Part shown: in pieces, positions 1 through 40,229 of the stretch
Position numbering within the stretch: the first letter of the stretch is position 1
How the letters are laid out: each line of letters begins with the position of its first letter
From: Brasenia schreberi
Lineage: Eukaryota > Streptophyta > Magnoliopsida > Nymphaeales > Cabombaceae
NCBI GenBank assembly: GCA_036023115.1
Contig: JAYKKT010000048.1
Coordinates: 8,383,001-8,447,000 of the forward strand
Length of the DNA: 64,000 nucleotides
Direction of reading: 5' to 3'
Position numbers and translations under genes: made by a program
Notes under the pieces: generated by a model
Told to the model about the DNA's origin: nothing
Databases searched by the model: none
Seen by the model: only the letters and a program-made list of their open reading frames with translations

Positions 1-202
1 CTTCATGGATCTGCACTTTATTGATGTAATTTATATCTCATGGATGCAGTGACATATATAGAAATAAAACTAGTTAACATTCTTCCTATATTGATAAATT
101 ATCTCATTGCAACTACCTGCAGGAATAGGGGTTCTTAGTTGACTTGTTATTTAATCTTTGTTCTGATTGTTTGTTTTCATTTCTATGTCAATGTTTTAGA
201 TA

Positions 203-414
203 ACTCCGCCCATGTAAGGGATCACCCTTGCATGGCCGGTCCCAAGCCCGGATAAAAGAGGAGGGTTGCGTTAGGCTTCCGACAGTCAGCGTAAAACTTT
301 GTTGGACTTATTTACCATGGATTCTACAAATTATGATAGGGCTCTGTGGAAACAAGAATCCATTTTGCCGACCCCATCTATTATGGGAAAAGGCTTAGTT
401 GTTGTTGTTGTTGT
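203..414 (+). mobile_element. Short LINE-derived mini-element (5' end fused to 3' end)
   Basis: A 212-bp insertion flanked by a perfect 17-bp target-site duplication (tgtcaatgttttagata, 186-202 and 415-431). The first ~140 bp match the 5' end of the local RTE-type LINE (ctccgcccatgtaaggga... through its start codon) and the last ~75 bp match its 3' end, finishing in a (TTG)n tail. The whole endonuclease and reverse-transcriptase region is absent. A second copy at 42434-42640 has the same internal junction. Confidence 0.85.
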
Positions 415-428
415 TGTCAATGTTTTAG

Positions 429-12839
<12,411 letters not shown>

Positions 12840-13893
12840 GAATATGACGGTTGATGAAAATACTTATTGTACATTATCTAAAGAGAGTATAAGTTAATGT
12901 AGTAAAAAGATCAATTTGTTGATTGTGAGGATGATGGACTTAACTATTCACTCGTATTTGCGACAGAGGATGTATTTAGGAGTTATAATAAATTTATTGA
13001 GTATATAACAAATGTTGGAAGGAAGCATAATATTGTTACTTATATTGGTTATTCAAAGAGCAAAAGCATAACAAGACTTGAGTATAAAAAGAATGACAAA
13101 TATAAGATGAGTAAAATTTTTGATGTTGAAAGTATTAGGCAGATGATCGCTAAGAAAGTAGATTGTCTATTTTTATTGAGAGGAGACGGTAGAATTGTTG
13201 GTTATTGGAAGATAAATATAGTGAACGAGACACATAACTACCCACTAGGCTTGTATCTTGAAAGGCATACTTTTATAAGGAGATTGAGTAACTCTAAGTA
13301 TAATGTAATAAAGAACCTTACAAAAGTCATTACAAAACAAATCATATTTTAATGCATTTGAAGTGGGTTGACAAGAAAATTGTGAGTACAACAAAGCATA
13401 TTTATAATACATAGGTGAAAATCAGGAAGAAAGATAGGGTTCTCGAAGTGTTCTACCACAACTACTACACGATCTAGACACTAACATTTATCATACATTA
13501 TATCATAAAATCTCTAATATAGATATTATTAGTGATATTATATTTACACATCAATGGGTATTAGAATTTGATAATACATATAAAATAAACATGTAAGTAT
13601 TTTATTTTTATTTTCTAATATTTACTTGTACATAGTGTCTAATGGTTATATATATTTTTATATTTTATAGGTATAAGATGCATTTTCTTGAGGTTGTTGG
13701 GTTCACATCAACTTCAAAGAACTTCTATATAACCTTCGCTTTTATGAGTGCGAAAAAAGAAGAGAATTGTATTTAGGTATTGCGGTATGTGAGAGAGTTA
13801 TGCACTCTAAATAACATTCAATGTATCATCTATAGTGATTGTGATATGACTTCGGTGAATACCATTCAAATAATTTTTTGGATGCGGCATATT
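12840..13893 (+). pseudogene. MULE (Mutator-like) transposase remnant with FAR1-type N-terminal domain
   Basis: Broken + strand frames give FRSYNKFIEYITNVGRKHNI (12975 on), then MSKIFDVESIRQMIAKKVDC with FLLRGDG and GYWKINIVNETHNYPLG (13107-13352), typical of the FAR1-like zinc-binding region (HNYPL corresponds to the HNHPL motif). Downstream, FLEVVGFTSTSKNFYITFAF and IIYSDCDMTSVNTIQ (13680-13880) match the MULE DDE transposase core. Stops and frameshifts break it, and the LINE at 13913 splits it. Confidence 0.7.
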
Positions 13894-14061
13894 TTTTTAT
13901 GTAGATGACATACAATAACAACAACAACAACTAAGCCTTTTCCCATACTAGATGGGGTCGGCTACATGGATTCTTTGTTTCCACAGATCTCTATCGTGTG
14001 TCATGTTAGCAGTTAACTCCCAATAAGCTTGATCATTCTTTATTGTTTCTTTCCAACACTT

Positions 14062-15551
14062 TTATGGTCGTCCTCTACCTCTTGTAATACTTTCCAAATT
14101 TAGTTTTTCTAACCTTCTTACAGGTTCTTCTTTTGATCTTCTTTCTATATGTCCAATCCATCTTAAACGATGTTCTCTCATTTTATCCTCTATTGGTGCC
14201 ACTCCTAATTTGTTTCTAATAACCTCATTATGTATATGGTCTTTTCTTGTATGACCACTCATCCATCTCAACATCTTCATTTCTATCACAGACATCTTTT
14301 GTACATGTTGATGATTAACTGCCCAACACTCAGAACCATAAAACATGGCAGGCCTAATTGCTGCTCTATAATATTTACCTTTTAATTTTAATGGTATCTT
14401 CTTATCACAAAGAATACCTGATGCTCCTCTCCATTTTAACCGACCAGCATTAATTCTATGTGTAACATCTCCATCAATTCTTCCATCACTCTGAAAAATT
14501 GACCCTAGGTATTTAAAACTTTCCTTTTGTGGAATGCAATGTGTGCCAATTTTAATTTCTATGTCCTCTGAAGTAACCAAATGATCAAACTTACATTCCA
14601 TATATTCTGTCTTTGTTCTACTAAGTCGGAGGCCTTTGCTTTCTAATATCTCCATAATTCCAATTTTCTATTAACTTTTTCCTTAGATTCCTCCACTAAT
14701 ACAATGTCATCTGCAAATAACATACACCAAGGTACTTCATCTTGAATATGTTTTGTTAACTCATCCATCACCATTATAAATAAGTATGGACTTAAAGTTG
14801 ATCCTTGATGTAACCCAATATTAACTTCAAAGAAGTCTGTCGTTCCTTCATGAGTCCTCACACATATTTTTGCACCATCATACATGTCTCTTATAAGGTT
14901 AATATATGTCAATGGGATACCTCTTTTTTCCAAAGTTCTCCAAAGAACCTCCCTCGGTACCCTATCATAAGCTTTTTCTAGATCAATAAATATCATGTGA
15001 AGGTCTTTCTTTTTTGCTCTAAAATGTTCCATAAGACGTCTCAAAAGGTGAATCGCTTCAATAGTAGATCTGCCTGACATGAATCCAAATTGGTTCTCTA
15101 TTGTACTTGATACTTGTCTTAACCTACGTTCGATAATTCTTTCCCATAATTTCATAGTATGACTCATTAACTTGATACCTCGATAATTCACACAATTTTG
15201 AATGTCTCCCTTGTTCTTATATATGAGTATAAGTGTACTTGCTCTCCATTCCTCGGGCATCTTTTGGTTTTTCCATATTTCATTAAATAGTCTTGTGAGC
15301 CAAGTGATTCCTATTTCTCCTAGTATTTTCCAAACTTCTATAGGAATATTATCTGGTCCTACCGATTTACCACCCTTCATATGTTTAAGAGCCTCTTTGA
15401 CTTCATTCTTTTGAATACGTCGGTAGAAATTGTGGTTTATATACTTTTCTGACTTGGCTAAATCTCCTAAACTAATACTAACATCTTTATTTTCATTAAA
15501 AAGATTATAAAAATAGTTTTTCCATCTATTTCTTATATCATCATTTGCCAC
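14062..15551 (-). pseudogene. LINE polyprotein, C-terminal part: reverse transcriptase
   Basis: Two overlapping frames, 14643-15551 (302 codons) and 14062-14655 (197 codons), separated by a small deletion. Motifs in order are [73 protein letters not shown], then the catalytic [10 protein letters not shown], and after the frameshift the C-terminal region LKWRGASG...ECWAVNHQH, MLRWMSGHTRKDHI and RLRWIGHIERR. The segment 15552-15683 continues the same frame as the endonuclease part, so one ancestral ORF is likely. Confidence 0.88.
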
Positions 15552-15683
15552 TAGAATTTTTTCATCCTCGTCTTTTATGCATCTAACATACTTAAGATCT
15601 TTAGTTTTCTTATCTCTAGCCCTAGCTATCCTAAAAATATCTTTTTCACCCTCTTTTGAGTTGAGTTTTTTATATAAGTCCTC

Positions 15684-17075
15684 TCAAATCTTAGCTTTTG
15701 CTTCACTAACGGCTTTTTTCGCTTCCTTCTTTGCTTTCTTATAAGCTTCTAAAGTTTCACTAGTTTTCTTAGCATAATATAATTTGTAACATGCCCTCTT
15801 TACCTTGATTTTATTTTGTACTACTTCACTCCACCACCAAGCTTCTTTTTGTGCCGGTACACCTCCCTTAGATACCCCTAACACATCTTTCGCCACTTTC
15901 CTAATATGTATAGCCATATTGTTCCACATATCACAAGGTGTGCCAATATAATTCCAAGCATCTCCTTGAAGGACTTTGTGTTTAAATATATCTTCTTTCT
16001 CGCTTTTGAGGTTCCACCATTTAGTCCGAATAGCTCGATGCACTCTTTTCTTCTTTGTCCATTTTTTTATTTGTAAATCCATAACTAAAAGTCGATGTTG
16101 GGTGGTTATGCTTTCTCTTTGAATTACCTTACAATCTTTACAACACGCTCTATCTTTTTTTCTACAAATAAAGTAATCAATTTGTGTTTGTGATAAGCCA
16201 CTCTTATAAGTAATTAAATGTTCATCTCGTTTTTTGAAAATTGTATTGACTATAAAGAGATAAAATGACATAGCAAAATTTAAAATCTCCCTACCTTCCT
16301 CGTTTATATCCCCAAAACCAAAGTTTCCATGAATCCCTTGATATCCTAATGCCTCTTTACCGACATGTCCATTTAAATCTCCTCCTAAACAAATCATCTC
16401 CCTTTGTGGAATCTTTTGAAACACCTTATCTAACTCTTCCCAGAAAACCATCTTTATACTATCTTCTAGTCCTACTTGGCGTGCGTAAGCACAAACTATA
16501 TTCAAAACCTCTGCTCCTAACACTAATTTCAACGTCATGATTCGGTCACCATATCGTTGTATGTCTACTACACTCTCCTTTAAATCTTTATTTATGATAA
16601 TACCAACTCCGTTTCGGGCCTTTTCTTTACCTGAGTACCATAATTTAAAACATGTATCCTCTATCTCCTTTGCTTTTTCTCCAACCCATTTTGTCTCTTG
16701 TAAACATAGAATATGAATCTTTCTCCGAATCATAGTATCTACCACCTCCATTAGTTTACCCGATAATGTTCCGATATTCAAAGAACCAATACGAATCTTA
16801 TTATCTAAGACTAGCTTCCTTACCCCCCGCATCCGTCCATAATCAAAATGCGGAGACCCTCTCTGAAAAATTTTCACTACATTCGGGCGGCAATGTAGCG
16901 GGACTAACTTCTTTATCCACACCCGTCCATGATGTGGGAACCCTCTCTGCAATTGATTCACTACATTCGGGCGAAAATGTAGTGGCCCTTGCTTACTTCT
17001 TACTGCATTCGGGCTCTGCAGCACATCGCTAGGCGGGGATGCCCCAAAACAATGCTCATAATTTTTGTAATCCAT
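15684..17075 (-). pseudogene. LINE polyprotein, N-terminal part: endonuclease
   Basis: 463 codons from the ATG at 17075. Residues ~95-330 form the endonuclease: RIGSLNIGTLSGK, ILCLQETKW (catalytic Glu), GVGIIINKDL, CLGGDLNGHVGK (DxN motif) and YKSGLSQTQIDYFI. The first ~85 residues contain degenerate repeats built on PLHFRPNVV...LQRGFPH / PLHCRPNVV...FQRGSPH. The frame ends at a TGA that replaces the Trp of KIWEDLYKK seen in LINE B. Predicted to nick target DNA for target-primed reverse transcription; as it stands the protein is cut off before the polymerase. Confidence 0.85.
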
Positions 17076-17207
17076 GTTGTAAAAATCCGACGAAGTTTTA
17101 CGCTGGCTGTCGGAAGCCTAACACAACCCTCCTCCTTTATCCGGGCTTGGGACCGGCAATGCAAGGGTGATCCCTTACATGGGCGGAGTTTTTATGTAGA
17201 TGACATA

Positions 17208-17680
17208 TAACAAAAAAAATATTGAAGTGAAATGATTGTCTTGATGCACTTTTTTTTTTATGTAGATTAGAGCAATTACAAGGAAACCATGGAGATAATG
17301 GAATTGAAGTGAAAATACATTTTCTCGCTCTACTCTCTTATGTCGAATAGCCGTAGTTGGACAAGTATAAGGAGAGAATTATCTTCACAGATTCATTATC
17401 ATACTTATACAACTTATAGTTATGAGAAATTGGTTTTGAATGCCTATATATCATCTATTGTTCTTAATATTGATATGATTGTATATTTTTGGTTGTTAGG
17501 ATGGAAAGTATACGTGCAAAGTTGAAAGGGTTCAGGATGTTTTTAGTTAAAATATTAAGAACACAGTTGGAAATTTACAAAATAACTTTTTTACTATCAT
17601 CAAATCTAATTGCGTACGATATTTAGTAAATCCCGATCAATAAGCGATTACTTGTGACACACATTTCATTTTGGTTGGAA
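17208..17680. other. Intergenic, downstream of the LINE insertion
   Basis: May hold the rest of the split MULE remnant; a second tttttatgtagat motif at 17262 is by chance or a local repeat. No clear coding sequence. Confidence 0.3.
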
Positions 17681-18380
17681 CCGCTAGTTCGTTTCAGAAC
17701 CGGCCATGTCTACTGCTCAGTCCTTGTTAGCTGAGACCAATAGAGATGTACGGTGATTGATTAGCAGCAATCCATTGGTTTCACACAACTTGGCTCAAAG
17801 AAAGTTCCAGGTAAACATGGTCGGTTTGCATGGTTCCAACCAGATTCAATCGGGTCAAAAACCAATTGAAATCGGAATTGGTTAAATCGGATCCAAATCA
17901 TCAGTTTCGTATTATTTTAATTTTCTTTAAAGTTTACAAATTTTATTTGTTTCCTGGTTTCAAACGGTTTAAGACCGAAACTAACCCTATTTTACTTTGG
18001 TTTTGATTCCTAGTTCCAAGAGAACCCAAACTAGCCACATGTCCAGTTATAAGGATAATTTTCTTTGGGCAGCGACGTGCTTTTGTAAAGTCTAAAGACA
18101 AATCTACTAGTAGACATGACAGGTTTCGGATAAATTGGAACCTGAAATTGTAACCGAACCAGCTCGGACCAGTTTCTAACGATTCTGGTTTGAGTCATAA
18201 AGCTAACAAAAATACTTTAAAGACTTTTTTTTTTCAGAATCACCGGTTCTGATTCTATGAAAGGTGGAAGTGAAACCGAACTGTGTCATCCACAGTTCCA
18301 AGCTTGATTGAAGATCCAATTTCACCCGGTTTCGATTTCAGCCAGTTTCTAACCCGATCCGGGTTCGATTGGAACCGTCT
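17681..18380. repeat. Degenerate MITE cluster (TAGACATG / ggttcc family)
   Basis: Several scrambled stretches rich in ggttcc, aaccgg and ggaaccg, with terminal-like motifs catgtcta (17706-17712) and tagacatgac (18111-18120). The same family is intact at 56862-57145, where its ends and 8-bp duplication can be read. It lies just upstream of NTRC. Confidence 0.55.
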
Positions 18381-18498
18381 GGAAAAGTTAACCGTTGTCA
18401 TCAACCTGTGAGCGTCCAGATGACGCTTATCTAGAGGATGTGAGAGCGTCCTGGTCCTATCTCACTATGAGACACAACACGGGAGCAATTGAGGTGTC

Positions 18499-18504
18499 CA
18501 CGTG
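18499..18504. promoter_or_regulatory. G-box CACGTG upstream of NTRC
   Basis: A perfect palindromic G-box 100 bp 5' of the NTRC ATG, followed by a CT-rich tract (18581-18600) that is common in plant 5' leaders. G-boxes are bound by bZIP and bHLH factors in light-regulated promoters; function here is inferred. It may lie in the 5' UTR if transcription starts upstream. Confidence 0.45.
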
Positions 18505-18603
18505 ACTTCTGCCGGACGTTGTGGGAGTGTCGGGGAGTTTGTGGTATTCGCAGCCTTTTCACTCAATGTGAGCGGATGTCACTCTCTCTCTCTCTCTCTC
18601 ACA

Positions 18604-34762
<16,159 letters not shown>

Positions 34763-36278
34763 TTCCCGACCGACTATCTCAATTAATGAGCTCCAAAATC
34801 TTTTTTCTGAACCTCATTCTTTAAACATGTAAACCAATTTTGTTGTATTGTTCGTTAAGGTGCATTACGCCTGTTCAAATCTACTGCCCATTAGTATTAA
34901 TAATGCTGATGATGACATTTTATGCAACTTTCTATACCATCTATCTGACTTGTGGTTTTCCTCATAATCACGAACAGTGGCACCGCTGATAGTGTGCATT
35001 TCTTTTCCTCTTTCCATTATATTCCTGCTTCAACTTTTCCTGAAAGATACCCAGAAATTATCAAAATTTGTCGAAGTTATGGGATTTAAAGATGGCATTG
35101 AGATTATGATTTAACACTATCAATAGACCGATCCATCAAGTCCACTTGTAACAAGATTATGGTTCTGGATTTGTTACAAGGTAGAATTATGCACAAGTAC
35201 AACAGATGCATGTTACCCGATTGTGTGTGTTTAGGGTTGCATCCATCTGTGATACATTTTAGCTCTTTCAGGTTGGGAAGGTGCGGTCTGATATGGGGCT
35301 GTGATATTAAAGAAAAAAAGGAGGGGGGGAACTCAGATAGAGTTCAACTTAAGCTGTGCATTCAATAGGGATGTAAAACGCTGTTCATGGCTCATCTTGT
35401 TAGAGTGTTGCTCGTTTGTGGCTTGTCTTGTGAAATTGTTTAAGACAAGCTGAATAGGAGCTTGTTCTTTAAAGTTGAGTCATGTATAATTCACTGAAAA
35501 GTGCAATTTGAGTTGTCAAAATGAAACTCGAAAAACATTCCAGACCACGTACACACTACAAACTAACTGTCCGGTTTTCCCAACAAGCGTGCACACACAC
35601 ACACACACATTCATATTCTGCAACACAACTGAGTTTCTTGCATGAGGTTTAAGAGGGTCTTTAGTTAGCTCTTTCTGGAAATGGCGTTGAGAATAAGAGT
35701 TGTTAAAATGATAGCCCAGATTATACCAACTTGTTAAGGTGGTTTAATTTGATAGGAGACTGACTGAATTCTTCGAACTTTAAACTATCAAGTTTTAAGT
35801 CTCTTCGAAAGACTCATTTTCTCCTTGGTGATTGCTATATTGCAAGGATGCTAGCATCACATCCCAAGGAAATATATTTGAATATCTGCGTTGATAATGA
35901 GTTGACAAGTTGTGAATTAATATGAAGATTCATGAAAAATACCATCTCTACCCTGAATTTTAGGTCTTCCATCCGTCCCGTAAGTGATGATTTTATTCTT
36001 CATGTACAATCTCTATCCTGAATTTCATCACCCTTAAGTAATTCATTTGTTCTTCGTAGAAAATATCTCTATCCTCAATTTCATGTCCATCTTGCAACAA
36101 ATAATGAATGTGATTTTTGTATATATTCCTCTTAGCGAGGCATGGAAAAGAGATATACTTTGATCACCCCCATCAATCCATTTATATCGAGCCTTTGTTT
36201 TCGTCGCTACAATGGGGAGGTTGATGCCAATGCAGAACCCGAGTATTGAACTCTTGAACCTCCACCTTGTGAGTTACA
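34763..36278. other. NTRC 3' flank and intergenic region
   Basis: 3' UTR and spacer. A short (CA)n tract lies at about 35590-35608. No gene recognised. Confidence 0.4.
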
Positions 36279-36531
36279 TGTTAAGAAGTGGTATTGGGTC
36301 TAAATATTGGATCCATTTGTAGTTATTTGGACTGATTGTTAAGTAAGGGTATATTAGTTATTTAAGTTATAAAGATATTATAAGTATTAGCATTAGTTAG
36401 GGTTGGATTAAGTGAGAAAAGTCAGTAGCAGCCAGGAGGGTGCAGGAAGAAGCCGACAAGTGTGTTCATGGTGGAGAGATTTCCTCCAACTAGAAATTGT
36501 ATTATGTAGATTAATGTTTCAATAAGTTTCA
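36279..36531 (+). mobile_element. 5' LTR of a Copia retrotransposon
   Basis: Begins TGTTAAGAAG, ends GTTTCA, and is followed by ata and tggaatcagagtct (from 36535), a near match to the Copia initiator-Met tRNA primer-binding site. Coding remnants of the element follow in the same orientation. Confidence 0.7.
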
Positions 36532-39231
36532 ATATGGAATCAGAGTCTATCGTCAACAAAATAGGCATTTTTTGTAGTGGTAGTAGTGGCAGGCGCATTA
36601 AAAGGGTCTTCTTATGCACATTTATAGAAATCAAGTGCTCTCTTAAAATTTTAGGGGCATATTCATGTGAGGGCCCAGTCCCAATTGTTGTGTTGTTGTC
36701 CCTGGCGTATTTGGGTTGTCCCTGTACAACACGTATGTGGTTGGACTAGAGCGATCGTTGTTGTTGTCCTCGTGTCTTGTTGTTGCGTAGAAAAATTAAT
36801 TGTTCTTGGTTGCAGAAAATTTTGAAATTTGTTAGTATCAACAACCCTATTATTATAGTATATTAAAGAGGTAGCATGATAGATAAAAGTAAATCCATTG
36901 AGGTTCCTTTACAATTTCAAATGTTCAACCCAAAGAGAAAATAGGTACATTTCAAATCACCAATATAAGTTAGATGGCAGGAATTTTCTTGAATGATCTA
37001 GATCAATGGAACTAGTCATTCTTGCTAGGGGGTATGGCCTTACCTTACATGACAACAACCTCATCCAAAAGAACTTATCCCAATTATCCATGATAGAGAA
37101 AGAAATATGTTTTGGTATCTTTATGGTTGTTGCAATCTATGACCCCATCAATTGGAAGAACCTCTATGTATCTTGAGTTAGCATGTGAAATATGGAGGGT
37201 TGTTTCTAAAGCTTATTCTCGATAGAAAAATGTTGTAAAAAAATATGAAATCCTAGAAAAAATAAGAAAGTGTGGACAAAGTACCAAGATTATTAGCAAA
37301 TACTATGTAGATCTTTATGGTCTCTGGGATGAGTTCCAATTCTATAGAAGCATCAAATGTTAAGCTTGTTTCAAAGAAGAAAATGAAGAGTCTAAAAAAC
37401 CCTTTCCTTGGAACGATGTATTCTCTTCTTAGATAAAAAAAATAGGAGGAGATTGAAAAAGAAGAACAGTCGAAATGCTGACCATAATAAATTTTTAGGA
37501 AAAAATGAGTTTGCATTCCCGTTGGAGAGGAAGAAATAATACTAGAGGAAGAGGTTGGGGACGACTCTCTTTCGAAGAAAAAGATAAGCTAAAGTGTACA
37601 CATTATAGCAAGTATCGGCACACTAGGGATCAATGTTGTGATTTAATTGACAAACAGAATTTCATGACGAATAGAGGAAATTATGCTCATGTATCATAAA
37701 ATACCACCAATAGTACAAAAACTATCCATAAGCTGATGAAGCGTACAGAAGGCCTAGAATTAAGAATCAGTGACTAAGCTTCAACATCCATATCTCAAGC
37801 TACAATGGCTCAGTAGTCTTAGTTGGCAAAGGGTAAATCTTCTTTATCTTCTCAATCCTAGGTACGTGTAGTAGACTCTAGGACAACAGATCATATGATA
37901 GAAGACAAAACATATTTATCAAAGTATCGATTTCTTAAAAACAAGGAGCCCATTAAATCGGAGATCGATCTCAGACTTTATGATAGGAAAGGAAAGCGTG
38001 CAAACTCAATTAGCTAATTTATCTTCTGTATTTCATGTTCTCAGCTTTCTCATAAATTTATAATATGTCAATTCGTTAACAAAATCTCTTAATTGCTCTT
38101 TCACGTTCTCTCTCTTTGGTTGTATTTTTCAGGATTTAAAGACAGGAAAGGTCTTTTGTCATGATAGCTTGAGAAGGAAGCTATATATATTGGATGGTTG
38201 CTCTGCTTGCAGTTCTTTGGGTACTACTTCCGTTATGATAACAAGTGGAGTAGAGACCAGACTATGGCATGAGCGCTTGGGATATTTACTTGTGTCTAAA
38301 ATCAGCAATGTAATTCCTAGTTTTCTTCTTGAATCAAATAATGTATCCCTAGAATGTGATGTTTGTCAAAAGGCAAAATATCAAAGGGTTTCGTATTCTA
38401 GTAGTGAGTCTAGAAAATCACAACCTTTTGAATTGATTCATTCTGATGTTTGGGGTTGTAGTCCAGTCAATTCTCTTATTGGTCAAAAGTACTTTATTTC
38501 CTTCATATATGATTGTACCCAACTTTCAATAGTATACTTAATGAAATCCAAGCCTGAAGTTTCAACTATTGTACACAAGTTTATCATAACCCAATTTGAT
38601 TCCTCTGTAAAAATTCTTCGTTTCGATAATACGGGGAGTATCTTGTTGGCCAATTACAAGATTATCTTATTCACATGCCTTAGCAAAATGGGGTTGTTAA
38701 AAGGAAAAACAAACATATTATGGAAGTAGATTGCATACTTCTTATTAGATATAATTTACCTAAATTTTATTGGGGTGAACCTCAATCTATTTGATTAATA
38801 GAATGCTAAGTCCAATACTTAGTGGAGAAAGTCCTTTGAAAACTCTTACTAAGGAGACAAAACTATTTCATGTCACCCCTCGTATCTTTGGTTGTACGTG
38901 TTATGTCCACATTCACCAACTTGCTAGGGATAAACTTGATCCCAAGGCTATCAAGTGTATATTTCTTAGATACTTTAATTTACAGAAAGGGTACAAATGC
39001 TACGATTCAATTCATAGGAGAACATATGTTTCCCTAGATGTCACCTTCTTTGAGTCTACTCTACTATTCTTCCAAGGGAGAGCTTATGAAGTGAGTAAAT
39101 AAGTCTATTAATGTTCTTCCAATAAGCCCTGAAAAAGTAGAATCAGAACTGATGAAAAAGAGGATATTGAAATTTCTCCAAAAGAGATCATGGTGTATAG
39201 ATGGGGACTGAGGAATTCTAATCGATTAAAT
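36532..39231 (+). pseudogene. Copia Gag-Pol remnant, truncated before reverse transcriptase
   Basis: Broken frames in Copia order: Gag remnants (36880-37450), a damaged zinc knuckle CTHYSKYRHTRDQCC (37590-37640), protease-like VVDSRTTDHMIEDKTYL near 37870, GAG-pre-integrase RRKLYILDGC and LWHERLGYL, integrase C-x2-C (ECDVCQKAK) and FELIHSDVWG (38169-38729), then INRMLSPILSGESP...FGCTCYVHIHQLARDKLDPK (38791-39102). Reverse transcriptase, RNase H and the 3' LTR are absent. Many stops make it inactive. Confidence 0.8.
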
Positions 39232-39243
39232 ATGTTTTGTAAG

Positions 39244-39367
39244 GCATCTAGAGCATTAGCTCAATGGTAGCGGGATCTAGCACAATTGCTATTGATGGGG
39301 AGTTTGAATCCTAGAGGGTGCATGTATGAGTGTGTGAGGCTTTGACCTCCTCTTTTGTAACAAAAAA
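39244..39367 (+). mobile_element. tRNA-derived SINE
   Basis: A 124-bp insertion with an A-box-like TAGCTCAATGGTAG (39257-39270) and B-box-like GTTTGAATCC (39302-39311) in tRNA-like spacing, ending in ttttgtaac plus an A run. Flanked by atgttttgtaag (39232-39243) and atgttttctaag (39368-39379), a 12-bp target duplication with one mismatch. It sits in the Copia remnant. Confidence 0.75.
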
Positions 39368-39379
39368 ATGTTTTCTAAG

Positions 39380-40229
39380 AGACTAATTGATTCTGAAGAA
39401 AAAAGTTTCTTAAATGTGTGGGCAGGTTCTCACAGGTCAGTTGTGAAGCAGGCGCAAATTTTAAACTCCAAGACCCGCGGGACAGAGAGCACTTAAGTGC
39501 GAGGTGAATGCGGATAGGGTGGAAACCTACCCCAACCCTCTCACTTCCTTTCAGGAGAAGCTAAGGGCGACAAATGGAGTCACTTGGGTTCAGATCGGGT
39601 TAGTTCATGACCAAGTCAAAATGAGGTTGACCCAGATACAAATTTAATTCTCATTCAGGTCCAATTTCAAGACCCAAACAACCTGGTATGGGTTTGAGCT
39701 AACCCAACTATAATTTACATATTTATACATACATTTATATATTGTATATTATATACTATATATACATATAAGTATATTTATGAAATCTCTCTATATACAT
39801 AGTTATTATTATTAGACTCCTATAAATGTTAACCCATCCATATTATTTAGATCATAAACGGGAGAGATATTATATACTACACTTTACTCACATGATCCTT
39901 TTGTTATTTAAATTTCAAATTAAATTTGTTTGAATTTGCTAGGGTGTTACTAAAGCCTTATGCTCCTATAGTTCAAATGAATGGAGCTCTCCCTATCAGG
40001 GTCTAGTCTCTGACGTGAGCATGAAGAAGAAGGTCGTGGAATGTACATGTCCTAAAGAGCTTGAGAGGTGTTGGAGAAATTGGTGCTCTTGTTGCGACTG
40101 AACTCCATTCACTAGCCCCACCTTCGGCATCCCCCTCCTTGCATTTAAGGTAACGACTTCTTTTCATTAAGTATACACCTTGGAAATTTTGTTCTAAAAC
40201 TGCTCTTCACGATTTTTCTCTCCTCTTTT
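39380..40229. other. Unrecognised repeat-like intergenic sequence
   Basis: Contains ggttgaccc/gggttagt-rich and AT-rich stretches. No coding sequence recognised. Confidence 0.3.

Larger units (their letters stand above)
13913..17188 (-). mobile_element. Near-intact RTE-type LINE (3,276 bp)
   Basis: Full-length non-LTR retrotransposon on the - strand, flanked by a perfect 19-bp target-site duplication (tttttatgtagatgacata, 13894-13912 and 17189-17207). The 5' end begins ctccgccc and the 3' end has an (AAC)n/(GTT)n tail typical of RTE elements. One long frame encodes an apurinic-type endonuclease and a reverse transcriptase. Compared with LINE B it has only one nonsense change (Trp codon to TGA at 15684-15686) and one ~4-bp deletion near 14650, so it looks recent. 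It is inserted in the MULE remnant. Confidence 0.93.
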
